Assembly: GCF_000189755.2 (NCBI RefSeq)
Contig: NZ_KI912183.1
Coordinates: 1,304,257 to 1,368,256 of the forward strand
From: Desulfotomaculum nigrificans DSM 574
GTDB lineage: Bacteria; Bacillota; Desulfotomaculia; Desulfotomaculales; Desulfotomaculaceae
DNA: 64,000 bases
Direction of reading: 5' to 3'
Position 1 is the first letter of the stretch. Every line of letters starts with the position of its first letter. The position numbers and the translations under genes are program-made. Positions 1 to 8,485 of the stretch are shown here, piece after piece. Under the pieces are notes generated by a model. That model was given only the letters and a program-made list of their open reading frames with translations, had not been told where the DNA came from and did no database searches.

Positions 1-2
1 TA

Positions 3-398
3 GCCGGCAGCGGCCTGCAGGATGTCTGCCGGACTCTGGGTATGCCGCCGGTACTTAGCTTCGGTACCTGCACCGATACCGGTCGTATGTCCATGCTGGT
101 GACCGAAATTGCCAACGCCCTGGGTGTAGATACCTCCGACCTGCCGGTGGCTGTTACTGCACCTCAGTATTTAGAACAAAAGGCCACCATTGATGCCCTG
201 TTCGCCCTGGCCTTCGGCATGTACACGCACCTGGCCCCCACTCCCCCGGTAACCGGCGGTCCGGAGTTGGTGAAACTGCTCACCGAAGATCTGGAGGGGC
301 TCACCGGCGGAAAAGTGGCCCTGGCCAATAATCCGGAGGAAGCCGCCAGGGGCATGGAAGCACACATTCTGAAAAAGCGGCAAGCCCTGGGCATCTAA
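3..398 (+). CDS. cooS: anaerobic carbon monoxide dehydrogenase catalytic subunit, C-terminal part (5' partial)
   Basis: The open frame enters from the left edge (first full codon at base 3) and encodes the last ~131 residues of a CooS-type Ni-Fe CO dehydrogenase, the cytoplasmic enzyme that interconverts CO and CO2. Visible family signatures are the SFGTCTDTGR segment, the following helix-rich stretch with AITAPQYLEQKA-like sequence, and the HLAPTPPVTGG segment near the C-terminus. The Ni-Fe-S ligands lie mostly upstream, outside the window. A sigma-A-type promoter for the next operon begins only 40 bases after its stop, so it is not cotranscribed with proB from a shared start. Whether it belongs to a CODH/ACS or a stand-alone CODH locus cannot be seen. 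Confidence 0.85.
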   Translation, partial: AGSGLQDVCRTLGMPPVLSFGTCTDTGRMSMLVTEIANALGVDTSDLPVAVTAPQYLEQKATIDALFALAFGMYTHLAPTPPVTGGPELVKLLTEDLEGLTGGKVALANNPEEAARGMEAHILKKRQALGI

Positions 399-440
399 CT
401 ACAATTCTCACGTTACCGGGATTTTACACTGTTCAAGACC

Positions 441-470
441 TTGACAGCTAACCTTTAACGTGACTATAAT
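441..470 (+). promoter_or_regulatory. sigma-A-type promoter of the proBAC operon
   Basis: A perfect TTGACA (441-446) and a perfect TATAAT (465-470) are separated by 18 bases. Transcription would start near 477, just ahead of the T-box leader. This is the best promoter match in the window. Confidence 0.85.
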
Positions 471-476
471 AGTGTA

Positions 477-716
477 AATTAAACATGCGGCTATGAAGGA
501 GAAAAGTAAAATTCCCATGTCTGACAGAGAGTGGGACTCGGCGGCTGGAAGGTCCCTCAGACTAAGAATTTGAAACCCCGCTCCGGAGCTGTTCGGGAAT
601 AACCGAACCGGTGGCCCCCGATATCAGGCAAAGAGGGAATGCAGGAGTTTGCCTGCATTAACGAAGGTGGTACCGCGAAAGTGAACCTTTCGTCCTTTGG
701 GACGAAAGGTTTTTTT
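477..716 (+). promoter_or_regulatory. T-box leader (predicted proline-responsive)
   Basis: The untranslated leader carries the T-box core GGTGGTACCGCG (666-677), an AGAGAG element near 517, a GGCTGGAAGG-type apical loop near 541-551 and a terminator at 686-716. In the antiterminator the TGGT bulge would pair with the ACCA end of uncharged tRNA, matching a tRNA with discriminator A. The specifier loop around 570-580 contains ACCCCG, compatible with the proline codons CCC or CCG, but the exact codon was not fixed by folding. Its position before proBAC supports proline specificity: uncharged tRNA-Pro would allow read-through into biosynthesis genes. Confidence 0.88.
686..716 (+). terminator. T-box expression-platform terminator
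   Basis: CCTTTCGTC (686-694) pairs perfectly with GACGAAAGG (701-709) and is followed by a run of seven T. It competes with the antiterminator formed by the T-box core just upstream. Confidence 0.85.
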
Positions 717-743
717 ATTTATCTTTATTCAGGAGGTGTTACC

Positions 744-1844
744 TTGGAACAGCACAAGAGAATTGTCATTAAGATCGGCAGCAGCAGCCTCACCAACCGT
801 CAGGGCTTACTGGATGAACCCCGGATGTCTGCTCTGGTCCAGGGCATTGCCTCCCTTTTTGAGAAAGGCTGGCAGCCAGTGCTGGTCTCCTCGGGAGCGG
901 TGGCTGCCGGATTGGGACATTTGGGCTGGCACCGGGCCAGCCTGACCATGCCGGAACGTCAGGCGGCCGCTGCCGTGGGGCAAGGTTTGTTAATGGAAAA
1001 ATACAATGAGCTATTCCTGACTAAAGGTATTAAAGTAGGGCAAATATTACTGACTAAAGAAGACCTGGCCGACCGGCGCCGGTACATTAATGCCCGCAAC
1101 ACTTTAAACGCCCTGCTGAACCGGGGAGTGCTACCCATTGTTAATGAAAACGACACGGTGGCCTTTGCCGAAATCCGCTTTGGTGATAACGACACCTTAA
1201 GTGCCCTGGTGGCAGGACTGGTGGAGGCAGAACTATTAATCATTCTTACCGATATTGACGGGCTGTACAGCAGCGACCCCCGGAAAGACCCTGCGGCTAA
1301 ACTGATACCGGTGGTGCGGCAGGTGGATGAAAAAATCGTGCAAGCCGCCGGCGGCAGCGGCAGCCCGGTGGGCACCGGAGGTATGCGCACCAAACTGGTG
1401 GCCGCCCGCATTGCCGCCCGCAGCGGCATCCGTACCGTGGTAACCAGTGCCGCCCATCCGGAAAATATTATTGATATTGCCGCAGGTAAACCTGCCGGCA
1501 CCAGTTTTGAACCCGCCGCCAATTACCTGAAGAGCCGTAAGCAATGGATTGCCTTTGGCAGCGTACCCAGGGGTACAGTAATGGTGGACGCCGGGGCCGC
1601 CAGGGCCATTACCAAAGACCATAAAAGTTTGTTGGCGGTGGGGGTAGTGCGGGTTAAGGGAAACTTCCCCGCCGGCAGTGTGGTCTCGGTGGTGGATGAA
1701 CAGGGCCAGGAATTGGCCCGGGGTATCTCTAACCTGTCAGCCGAGGACCTGCGTCTGGTACTCAAAAATCCCCGCTGGGGTCAGGAAGTTATTAACCGCG
1801 ACTGGCTGGTATGTGAAAGGAGTTTTGCTTATGTCAACTGTTAG
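744..1844 (+). CDS. proB: glutamate 5-kinase
   Basis: First enzyme of proline synthesis: phosphorylates L-glutamate to gamma-glutamyl phosphate in the cytoplasm. The start is taken at TTG 744, seven bases after an AGGAGGTG ribosome site (731-738), giving 366 residues, the usual family length; a longer reading from 639 would run through the T-box terminator and is rejected. An amino-acid kinase domain fills residues ~5-250, with the KIGSSSLT nucleotide loop, NENDTV substrate segment and LTDIDGLY motif. A PUA domain follows from ~275 to 355. It overlaps proA by 14 bases, indicating translational coupling. Proline feedback inhibition is known for the family but not visible here. Confidence 0.95.
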   Translation: MEQHKRIVIKIGSSSLTNRQGLLDEPRMSALVQGIASLFEKGWQPVLVSSGAVAAGLGHLGWHRASLTMPERQAAAAVGQGLLMEKYNELFLTKGIKVGQILLTKEDLADRRRYINARNTLNALLNRGVLPIVNENDTVAFAEIRFGDNDTLSALVAGLVEAELLIILTDIDGLYSSDPRKDPAAKLIPVVRQVDEKIVQAAGGSGSPVGTGGMRTKLVAARIAARSGIRTVVTSAAHPENIIDIAAGKPAGTSFEPAANYLKSRKQWIAFGSVPRGTVMVDAGAARAITKDHKSLLAVGVVRVKGNFPAGSVVSVVDEQGQELARGISNLSAEDLRLVLKNPRWGQEVINRDWLVCERSFAYVNC

Positions 1845-3078
1845 AGAACTGGCCTTAAAGGCCAAGTCCGCCTCCCGGCAACTGGCCGTTTTAGACACAG
1901 AGGCAAAAAATGAAGCCCTTAAGGCCATGGCCCAACAACTGCTGGCGGATGCTGAAACAATCCTGCGGGCCAACGAAATTGATTTAAATAACGGGCAAGC
2001 AGCCGGCCTGAGCCCCGCCCTGTTGGACCGGCTGGCCCTCACCCCTGCCCGCATCGGCGATATGGTGGAAGGTATCAGGCAGGTGGCTTCCCTGAAAGAC
2101 CCGGTGGGGGAGGTTATCGAATCCTGGGTCAGACCCAACGGCCTGGAAATTGCAAAGGTCCGGGTGCCCATGGGGGTCATTGGTATGGTTTACGAAGCCC
2201 GGCCCAATGTGACAGTGGATACCTGTGCCCTCTGCTTAAAGGCCGGCAGTGCCGTGCTGCTGCGGGGCAGTGCCAGTGCCTTAAACAGCAACCGGGCCCT
2301 GGTGTCATCCATTAAAAAGGGACTCAGTGGTACCGCCGTTCCGGTGGATGCGGTGCAATTTGTCGATACCGGGGATCGGGGTGCGGTGGACGAAATGCTG
2401 CGCTTAAACGGCCTGTTGGATTTGGTAATTCCCCGGGGCGGTGCCGGACTGATCCGGCGGGTGGTGGAAACAGCCACGGTGCCGGTGATTGAAACAGGCG
2501 TGGGCAACTGCCATGTTTATGTGGATAAAGATGCCGACCCGCAAATGGCCCTGGACATCATCTTAAATGCCAAATGCCAGCGCTACGGGGTATGCAACGC
2601 TGCGGAAACCTTACTGGTACACCGGTCCATCGCCCCCTCCTGGCTGCCCGGTGCAGTTAGGGAATTAACGGCCGCCGGAGTTGAAGTGCGGGGCTGTCCG
2701 GAGACAGTTAAATTGATCCCGGGAGTAACCCCGGCCACCGAAAGCGACTATGCCACCGAATTTCTGGCCCCCATTTTGGCAGTGCGCATTGTGGAAGATT
2801 TAGCCCAGGCCTTAGAACATATTCAAACCTATGGCACCGGCCACTCAGAAACCATCGTGACGGCCAACCAAGCAACCGCAGCCGAATTTTTACAGCGGGT
2901 AGATGCGGCAGCAGTTTATCACAATGCCTCCACCCGGTTTACCGACGGTTTTCAATACGGATTCGGGGCCGAAATCGGTATCAGCACCCAAAAACTCCAT
3001 GCCCGGGGCCCCATGGGCTTAAAGGAAATAACCAGTTATAAATATGTGGTCAAAGGAACCGGTCAGATTCGTTCATAA
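1831..3078 (+). CDS. proA: glutamate-5-semialdehyde dehydrogenase (gamma-glutamyl phosphate reductase)
   Basis: Second proline enzyme: NADPH reduction of gamma-glutamyl phosphate to glutamate semialdehyde. ATG 1831 lies behind AAAGGAG and yields 415 residues, matching the family; the open frame reaches further upstream but only inside proB. The N-terminal region carries the VPMGVIGMVYEARPNVT nucleotide-binding segment, and the catalytic cysteine lies in the KCQRYGVCNAAET stretch near residue ~250. The C-terminal RFTDGFQYGFGAEIGIST and ARGPMGL motifs are intact. It is coupled to proB by overlap and followed by proC after 31 bases. Confidence 0.95.
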   Translation: MSTVRELALKAKSASRQLAVLDTEAKNEALKAMAQQLLADAETILRANEIDLNNGQAAGLSPALLDRLALTPARIGDMVEGIRQVASLKDPVGEVIESWVRPNGLEIAKVRVPMGVIGMVYEARPNVTVDTCALCLKAGSAVLLRGSASALNSNRALVSSIKKGLSGTAVPVDAVQFVDTGDRGAVDEMLRLNGLLDLVIPRGGAGLIRRVVETATVPVIETGVGNCHVYVDKDADPQMALDIILNAKCQRYGVCNAAETLLVHRSIAPSWLPGAVRELTAAGVEVRGCPETVKLIPGVTPATESDYATEFLAPILAVRIVEDLAQALEHIQTYGTGHSETIVTANQATAAEFLQRVDAAAVYHNASTRFTDGFQYGFGAEIGISTQKLHARGPMGLKEITSYKYVVKGTGQIRS

Positions 3079-3109
3079 ATTTATAAAAGAATGGAAAGGA
3101 GGAACAGAC

Positions 3110-3952
3110 ATGCTAGCAGGTAAGACTTTCTTTTTTATCGGCGCCGGCAATATCTGTGAATCAATGGTAAAGGGACTGTTATCCACCGGCATTGTACGGC
3201 CCGGCGAGATTTGGGTTACCAACAGAAGCAATACCGAACGTTTAAACTTCCTGCGCAATTACTACGGGGTGGTACCCGTAACCGATAAAAAGTCCGCCGC
3301 CGGTCAGGCTGACGTGATCATTTTAGCCATGAAACCCCAGGATGTTTTTACCGCCCTGGAGGAACTAAAGGGTGCCGTAAACCCGGAACAACTGGTTATA
3401 TCCGTGCTGGCCGGCATACCCACCGGCCTCATTGAAGAGGGCCTGGCCGAAAAAGTGGCCGTGGTGCGGGCCATGCCAAATACCTCCTGCGCCGTGCTGG
3501 AATCAGCCACCGGCCTCACCCCCGGGCGCTACACCACACCGGAGCAGCTGGAATTGGCCCGGTCAATCTTCAGCATGGTGGGTGAAGTGGTGGTGCTGGA
3601 GGATGAAAGTTTACTGGATGCGGTGACAGGCCTGTCCGGCAGCGGCCCTGCTTATGTTTACTATATGGTAGAAGCCATGGAAAAGGCCGGTGAGGCCGCC
3701 GGCATCCCCCGGGAACAGGCGCGGCCTTTGGTTCTCAAAACATTAATGGGAGCCGCCCGGATGCTCATGGAAACCGGGGAAAAGCCGGAAACCCTGCGGC
3801 GCCAGGTGACCTCACCCAACGGCACCACCATGGCCGGTATTAATGAGCTGGAAAAGGCTAACTTTCAGCAAACCATCCGCCGGGCCATACTTAAAGCCAC
3901 CCATCGTTCCCAGGAACTTGGCCAATACCTGCAAAAAACCGCCAATGCCTAA
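3110..3952 (+). CDS. proC: pyrroline-5-carboxylate reductase
   Basis: Last proline enzyme: NAD(P)H reduction of pyrroline-5-carboxylate to proline. ATG 3110 follows AAAGGAGG at optimal spacing and gives 280 residues. The Rossmann motif GAGNICESMVKGL sits at residues ~11-23, VRAMPNTSC near the middle, and the conserved LSGSGPAY dimerisation-domain motif about two thirds along. Having all three genes in one T-box operon makes a complete glutamate-to-proline pathway. A strong terminator begins 20 bases after the stop. Confidence 0.95.
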   Translation: MLAGKTFFFIGAGNICESMVKGLLSTGIVRPGEIWVTNRSNTERLNFLRNYYGVVPVTDKKSAAGQADVIILAMKPQDVFTALEELKGAVNPEQLVISVLAGIPTGLIEEGLAEKVAVVRAMPNTSCAVLESATGLTPGRYTTPEQLELARSIFSMVGEVVVLEDESLLDAVTGLSGSGPAYVYYMVEAMEKAGEAAGIPREQARPLVLKTLMGAARMLMETGEKPETLRRQVTSPNGTTMAGINELEKANFQQTIRRAILKATHRSQELGQYLQKTANA

Positions 3953-3971
3953 ATATTCCCCACTAGCACAA

Positions 3972-3999
3972 AATCCCCGCAGGTTGCGGGGATTTTATT
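3972..3999 (+). terminator. terminator of proBAC
   Basis: ATCCCCGCA and TGCGGGGAT form a GC-rich stem with a 4-base loop followed by TTTATTT. The gene converging from the other strand ends at 3995, inside it. Confidence 0.85.
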
Positions 4000-6243
4000 T
4001 GGGGGAAATTATTTTTTTTGTCACCTGATATTTATCCAATAACTTTATAACTTCAATGGCCGGCAGCGGCCTGCTGAATAAGTAGCCCTGGGCCTCGTCA
4101 CAGCCATGTGTTTTTAGGAACTCTAACTGTTCCCCGTTCTCCACTCCTTCTGCCAGCACCCGCAGATTTAGACTCTTGCCCATAGCAATGGCCGCCTTCA
4201 TAATATTGGCCCCGTTGACGGTGTTAATGTCCCAGGTAAAAGAACGGTCTATTTTAATTTTATCGATGGGTAACTGCCTCAGGTGGCTTAAGGAAGAATA
4301 GCCTTTCCCAAAATCATCCATGGCGATTTGGATACCCATTTCCTTTAACTGTTTTAACGCAGAAATGATGTTTTGGGTATTTTGCATGGCTACGCTTTCT
4401 GTAATCTCCAGGGTCAGCCAGGCGGGGTTGAGCCCGGTTTCTTTAAGCACCTCATCAACAGTATGCACCAGATCACGCTGCCGGAACTGCCTGGCTGACA
4501 TATTTACCGCCATGAGGAATGGTGGTAACCCGGCTGCCTGCCAGGCTTTGTTCTGAACACAGGCAGTTTTTAAAACCCATTCCCCGATGGGGCCAATCAA
4601 ACCCGTACTCTCAGCCAGAGATATAAACTCATCCGGTGCCACCATACCCAGATCAGGATGTTGCCAGCGGATAAGCGCCTCCATACCGATTATCTGTCCG
4701 GTTTTTAGATCTACCTGCGGCTGGTAATAAAGTATAAACTCTTGTCGCTTCAGAGCCTGGCGCAAGCTGTTTTCCAGGATCAGAGATCTGGAGAAATTGT
4801 CATTCATATGGGAAGTGCAAACCTGGTAACCGCTGCCGCCATGATCTTTGGCATAATACATGGCGTTGTTAGCATTTTTCAGTAAACTTTCCGGATTATC
4901 TCCATGATCAGGATAAACAGCTATCCCAATACGGGCATTAACGTGCAGCTTGTGGCCATCGATATTAAAGGGTAATTGTAGCGTCTGAATTATTTCACCC
5001 GCCATGCCGGTTGCGTCTTCTATATAACTAATATTGGGCAGAACGATTATGAACTCGTCATCACCCATCCTGCCAATAAAACACCCTTTGCGTAAGCAGC
5101 TCCTTAACCGGTCCGCCACCCCCTGCAACAACCGGTCCCCCACGCTGTGGCCCAGAGTGTCATTGGTCAGCTTAAACCGGTGCAAATCAAGGAATAATAC
5201 AGCTAATCTCTGCTGGTAAAGCCGGGCTCTGGCCAACTCCTGAGCCAGTTGATTCTTAATTAACCACCGGTTAGGCAGGTTGGTCAGCGGATCATAGTAA
5301 GCCATATAATAAATCTTTTCCTCTGCATTTTTCCGCTCAGTTATATCACGATTTATAGCCAACACAATTTTTTTACCTTGTAACTCGATAACGCGGGCAT
5401 GGACTTCCACGGGCAATATAGTTTTATCCTTGCGGAAATGAGCCGATTCAAAAGCCAATTCGCCTTTGGCTAACAGTTCTTGCATCCTGGCTTCTATTAA
5501 ACTAGCAAACTCGGGTGTATCCAAATCACGTAAATTTAAACTCTTGAATTCTTCATAGCTGTAACCGTGCAACCGGCTGGCGGCCTTATTACAATAAATA
5601 ATATTGCCTTTTAAATCGTGGGCCAAAATAATATCATTGGCTTCATCCAAAAGCTTAGATTTGAATCTCAGCTCTTCCTGATACTGCTTGCGTTCCTCCT
5701 CCACGCCTATGGCTGAGGCAATGATCCCCATAATGTTCTTATCGTCCTCAGAAGGGGTGAAGTCTCTTGTATATATCACACATATAGCCCCGATGGCCAC
5801 GTCTGCTCGCTTAACAGCCCTGGCCACAAAGGTATGTATATTTAACAAATGCACATGGGGGTCTGTCTGCTTATAGTGGGATGACTGAACATGGGAGAGA
5901 AAAAAATCTCATTACTGCCCTGTTTAATCACGTCATAACAAATATGCCCGTCCGGCTTTTCTATATGATTAAAATTCGGCGGTGCATGCCAGCTGCCCAG
6001 GGAATGAAGCATATTTTGATTTAACCGGCTGTAAAAGGCATAATCTCCGGCCAATAGTTCCCCACACAGGTCAGTCAGGAGTTTTATATTAAGATCAGGA
6101 TTTACGTCAAACTTTAAAAAACACTGGTTTATGGCGGCCAGGCGATTCTTTTCCTGCCCTGTTCCACTTTCAGGTTGTTCACTGATTGACTGGTTAAAAT
6201 CCCCGGCTAATTTATTAGTCAGTAGATGCTTTGTCTTTGTCAT
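3995..6243 (-). pseudogene. GAF-PAS-GGDEF-EAL c-di-GMP signalling protein, split by a frameshift
   Basis: Two abutting frames form one cytoplasmic protein of ~750 residues. The first part (from ATG 6243, behind GGAGG) holds an N-terminal linker and the first half of a GAF domain (GHICYDVIK). The second resumes mid-GAF (RADVAIGAICVIY) and continues with a PAS domain, a GGDEF domain and an EAL domain. Restoring one base in the A run at 5900-5906 joins them as ...IFFLSHVQ...YKQTDPHV..., in line with related GAF domains. The GGDEF signature reads GDDEF, so cyclase activity may be weak. EAL motifs (MEALIRW, LEITES, DDFGKGYSSL, AEGVE) look complete, suggesting phosphodiesterase activity if translated. 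No membrane segments are seen. Slippage on the homopolymer or an assembly error could also explain the break. Confidence 0.8.
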
Positions 6244-6562
6244 AATATAATTAACCTCCGGGACATAGGGTAAGAAAGTTGAACAGTTGTCCTCCGTATT
6301 AAGTAGAAAATAGCAAAGAGGAAGCATTTCGCTTTTTCTTAGATTTTATTACAGATTACTTGCTATTGCAACTGTTCCTAAACAGCATGATTAATTCGCA
6401 ATTTTTCCTGGGTTTAAGAATAATTGTGCAGCAAAACATTCAAATGAAACATGAATCAAAGATAGGAAATCTAATAAAGTTTTGTTTTGGTATTACAGAT
6501 AGAAAAATAATACAAAATATGATAATATATTCCCATTAATTAAAATGGAGGCATGGCAGGAA
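6244..6562. other. AT-rich divergent intergenic region
   Basis: About 320 bases separating two divergent c-di-GMP transcription units. It must hold both promoters; ATGATAATAT near 6522-6531 resembles a -10 for the plus-strand genes, but no convincing -35 could be assigned. No gene, repeat or RNA was recognised. Confidence 0.4.
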
Positions 6563-6913
6563 ATGGCAAAAATCGTTAATAGTAATAAAAAGGCTGAAAT
6601 TACCATGCATATGTCGGAATTTGAAATGCCTCCCATGCAGGATGTTTTAATTGTTGGCAGAAGGGCTCCGATCGGACCGGAGGCGGCAAGGCGCATGGTG
6701 GATATATTATCTCCCGACCAATATGAGATAGTTAAGGTAGACCACCCTGCCATCGAAGCAATGGTAGTGCGCAAGGCTCTTTTTACCATGCTGCCGGCGG
6801 AAAAATTAATTGCATTTTTATTGGAAGAGGGGGGAAGGGTTGCTAACGAGTCAATAATAGTGAAAGCCCAGGTTAATATTGTACTCCAGGTTAGCAAGTC
6901 CATAGATTTATGA
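6563..6913 (+). CDS. conserved-looking small protein of unknown function
   Basis: Predicted 116 residues, not recognised. ATG 6563 is preferred over ATG 6545 because the only Shine-Dalgarno-like GGAGG (6547-6551) would lie inside the longer version. The sequence mixes alpha/beta-type segments (VLIVGRRAPIGPEAARRMVD, YEIVKVDHPAIEAMVVRKAL) with no membrane segment, cysteine cluster or signal peptide. Its stop overlaps the start of the CBS-GGDEF cyclase gene (ATGA-type overlap), so the two are translationally coupled; a role linked to that cyclase, such as a partner or sensor, is inference only. Confidence 0.6.
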   Translation: MAKIVNSNKKAEITMHMSEFEMPPMQDVLIVGRRAPIGPEAARRMVDILSPDQYEIVKVDHPAIEAMVVRKALFTMLPAEKLIAFLLEEGGRVANESIIVKAQVNIVLQVSKSIDL

Positions 6914-7773
6914 TGAGGAAAGTTTCAGAAATAATGATAAAAGACTATATTGTAATTGACTCTTTTTGGAGTATACGGCGTATTCATGATCTTGTGGACC
7001 AAACAGATATGGATTGCTTCCCTGTAGCGGATAATCACATGATTATTGGTGTACTTACAAGAAATGATTTAATAAAAGCCCATCCCAACAGAATTGCATT
7101 GGATGCCATGACGGGGAAGTTTAAGGAAATCCAAGCCAATGAATCCATCTGGAAAGCAAAAGAGGCCCTGGACATGGGAGGAGCAGACCTGCTGCTTGTT
7201 ACACACGAGGGCGAAATTGTGGGCATCCTGACAAAGCAGGTACTAAACTTTGAAATTGGCAAGCATATTGATTTACTCACAGGACTACACAAAAGTGACT
7301 ACATATTATATAAATCTCTTGAGTTCCTGGAACAGGGCAAGGAAATATCTGTAGTATTCTTTGATATCAACAATTTCGGCTGCATTAACAAAGAGTTCGG
7401 ACATGTTGTCGGAGACAGAATTTTGCAGGAAATCGCCCAGCTTTTGAAGGTTAACACCCCGGAAGAGTCTTACCTCTGCAGATATGGAGGAGACGAATTT
7501 GCCCTATTGACGGCCAATTATGCGGAAGACTGTAAGGCCTTGGCCGAAAAACTGCTGCAAATTATCAGGGAACATCAGTTCCCCAAAAATATTGATATTA
7601 GTGTTTCAGCTGGAATTGCCGGTGGAAGAAGGCGTAATGCCAGGATGACAGATATGTACGAAACAGTTTCAAACCTTATAAATATTGCCAGCCTTGCTTC
7701 CACCAAGGCTAAAAAACAACAGGACAATTTAGTACTGGGATACTGTGGGTTCATTGATGAGATTGCCATATAA
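6910..7773 (+). CDS. diguanylate cyclase with tandem CBS sensor domains
   Basis: A 287-residue cytoplasmic protein. Two CBS motifs (~residues 5-55 and 65-118) form a nucleotide-sensing module, followed by a GGDEF domain (~120-280) with an intact RYGGDEFALL active site, so it should make c-di-GMP from two GTP. No RxxD inhibitory site is seen five residues upstream of GGDEF. CBS pairs commonly bind adenine nucleotides, which suggests energy-linked control of c-di-GMP (inference). It starts at ATG 6910 or 6913, overlapping the preceding gene. It sits back to back with the disrupted EAL gene, a natural maker/breaker arrangement. Confidence 0.88.
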   Translation: MMRKVSEIMIKDYIVIDSFWSIRRIHDLVDQTDMDCFPVADNHMIIGVLTRNDLIKAHPNRIALDAMTGKFKEIQANESIWKAKEALDMGGADLLLVTHEGEIVGILTKQVLNFEIGKHIDLLTGLHKSDYILYKSLEFLEQGKEISVVFFDINNFGCINKEFGHVVGDRILQEIAQLLKVNTPEESYLCRYGGDEFALLTANYAEDCKALAEKLLQIIREHQFPKNIDISVSAGIAGGRRRNARMTDMYETVSNLINIASLASTKAKKQQDNLVLGYCGFIDEIAI

Positions 7774-7786
7774 GCAACAACACAGC

Positions 7787-7860
7787 AAACTCCCCGCCTT
7801 GGCGGGGAGTTTACTCTAGTTTATATTCAGAAAGACAGCCCGGGTAAATTTACCCGGGCT
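7787..7860 (+). terminator. two successive hairpins after the CBS-GGDEF gene
   Basis: The first hairpin pairs AAACTCCCCGCC (7787-7798) with GGCGGGGAGTTT (7801-7812). The second is a perfect 24-base palindrome at 7837-7860 centred on AAATTT with CCCGGG arms, followed by TCTTGTATT. Neither has a long T run; together they plausibly end the upstream transcript before the hydrogenase operon. Confidence 0.65.
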
Positions 7861-7921
7861 TCTTGTATTATCTGCCACATTTGGGACAAGCTAAGAGTTA
7901 GTTAGCACGGAGGTGATAGTT

Positions 7922-8485
7922 TTGCACTTGGAAGGTGATGAAAAAGAGGAAAAATTTAACCGCCTGGATCAAGTCCTGGCCGTCTATGGCCGAGACCCGG
8001 AGCAACTGATTCGTGTGCTGCAGGAAGCCCAGCATATTTTTGGCTATCTGCCCGAAGAGGTACAGGCCTACATATCGCACAAGATGGATATCCCGGTAAG
8101 TGCCGTGAACGGGGTGGTTACCTTTTACGCCCTTTTCTCCACCGAGCCAAAGGGGAAATATAACGTGAATGTATGCCTGGGTACAGCCTGCTATGTCCAG
8201 GGAGCCCAAAAGATTTACGATACCTTCCGCGACCAATTAGGGCTTAAGGATAGTGACACCACCGAAGATATGCTCTTTACCGTACGGAGCAGTCGCTGTC
8301 TCGGCGCCTGTGGTCTGGCCCCTGTCATTACCGTCAACGAAGATGTGCATGGAAAACTAACGGCCAGGGATGTGGCCGAGCTCATCGGCAGGTATAAAAA
8401 GAAGGAAGCGGCAGGTGAAAAAGATGAGGGTCAGGAACTTACAAGACCTGGAGATTATCAAGAACTGTCATCTCCCGGATCTTAA
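7922..8485 (+). CDS. hydC: NuoE-like [2Fe-2S] subunit of an electron-bifurcating/NAD(P)-linked [FeFe] hydrogenase
   Basis: A thioredoxin-like ferredoxin subunit of ~187 residues, homologous to NuoE/HndA. TTG 7922 is chosen because a perfect CGGAGGTGAT ribosome site ends just upstream; a GTG at 7913 falls within that site. The cluster cysteines occur as CLGTAC and, ~35 residues later, CLGAC. The N-terminal helical bundle (LDQVLAVYGRDPEQLIRVLQ) is typical. The last ~60 bases overlap the next gene, and the C-terminal tail is charged. It works with the two following genes as a cytosolic trimer coupling H2 to NAD(P)H and ferredoxin. Confidence 0.88.
   Translation: MHLEGDEKEEKFNRLDQVLAVYGRDPEQLIRVLQEAQHIFGYLPEEVQAYISHKMDIPVSAVNGVVTFYALFSTEPKGKYNVNVCLGTACYVQGAQKIYDTFRDQLGLKDSDTTEDMLFTVRSSRCLGACGLAPVITVNEDVHGKLTARDVAELIGRYKKKEAAGEKDEGQELTRPGDYQELSSPGS

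Noticed and set aside
639-743. Longer N-terminus for proB starting at 639
   Set aside because: It would translate through the T-box core and terminator; TTG 744 has the ribosome site and gives the normal protein length.
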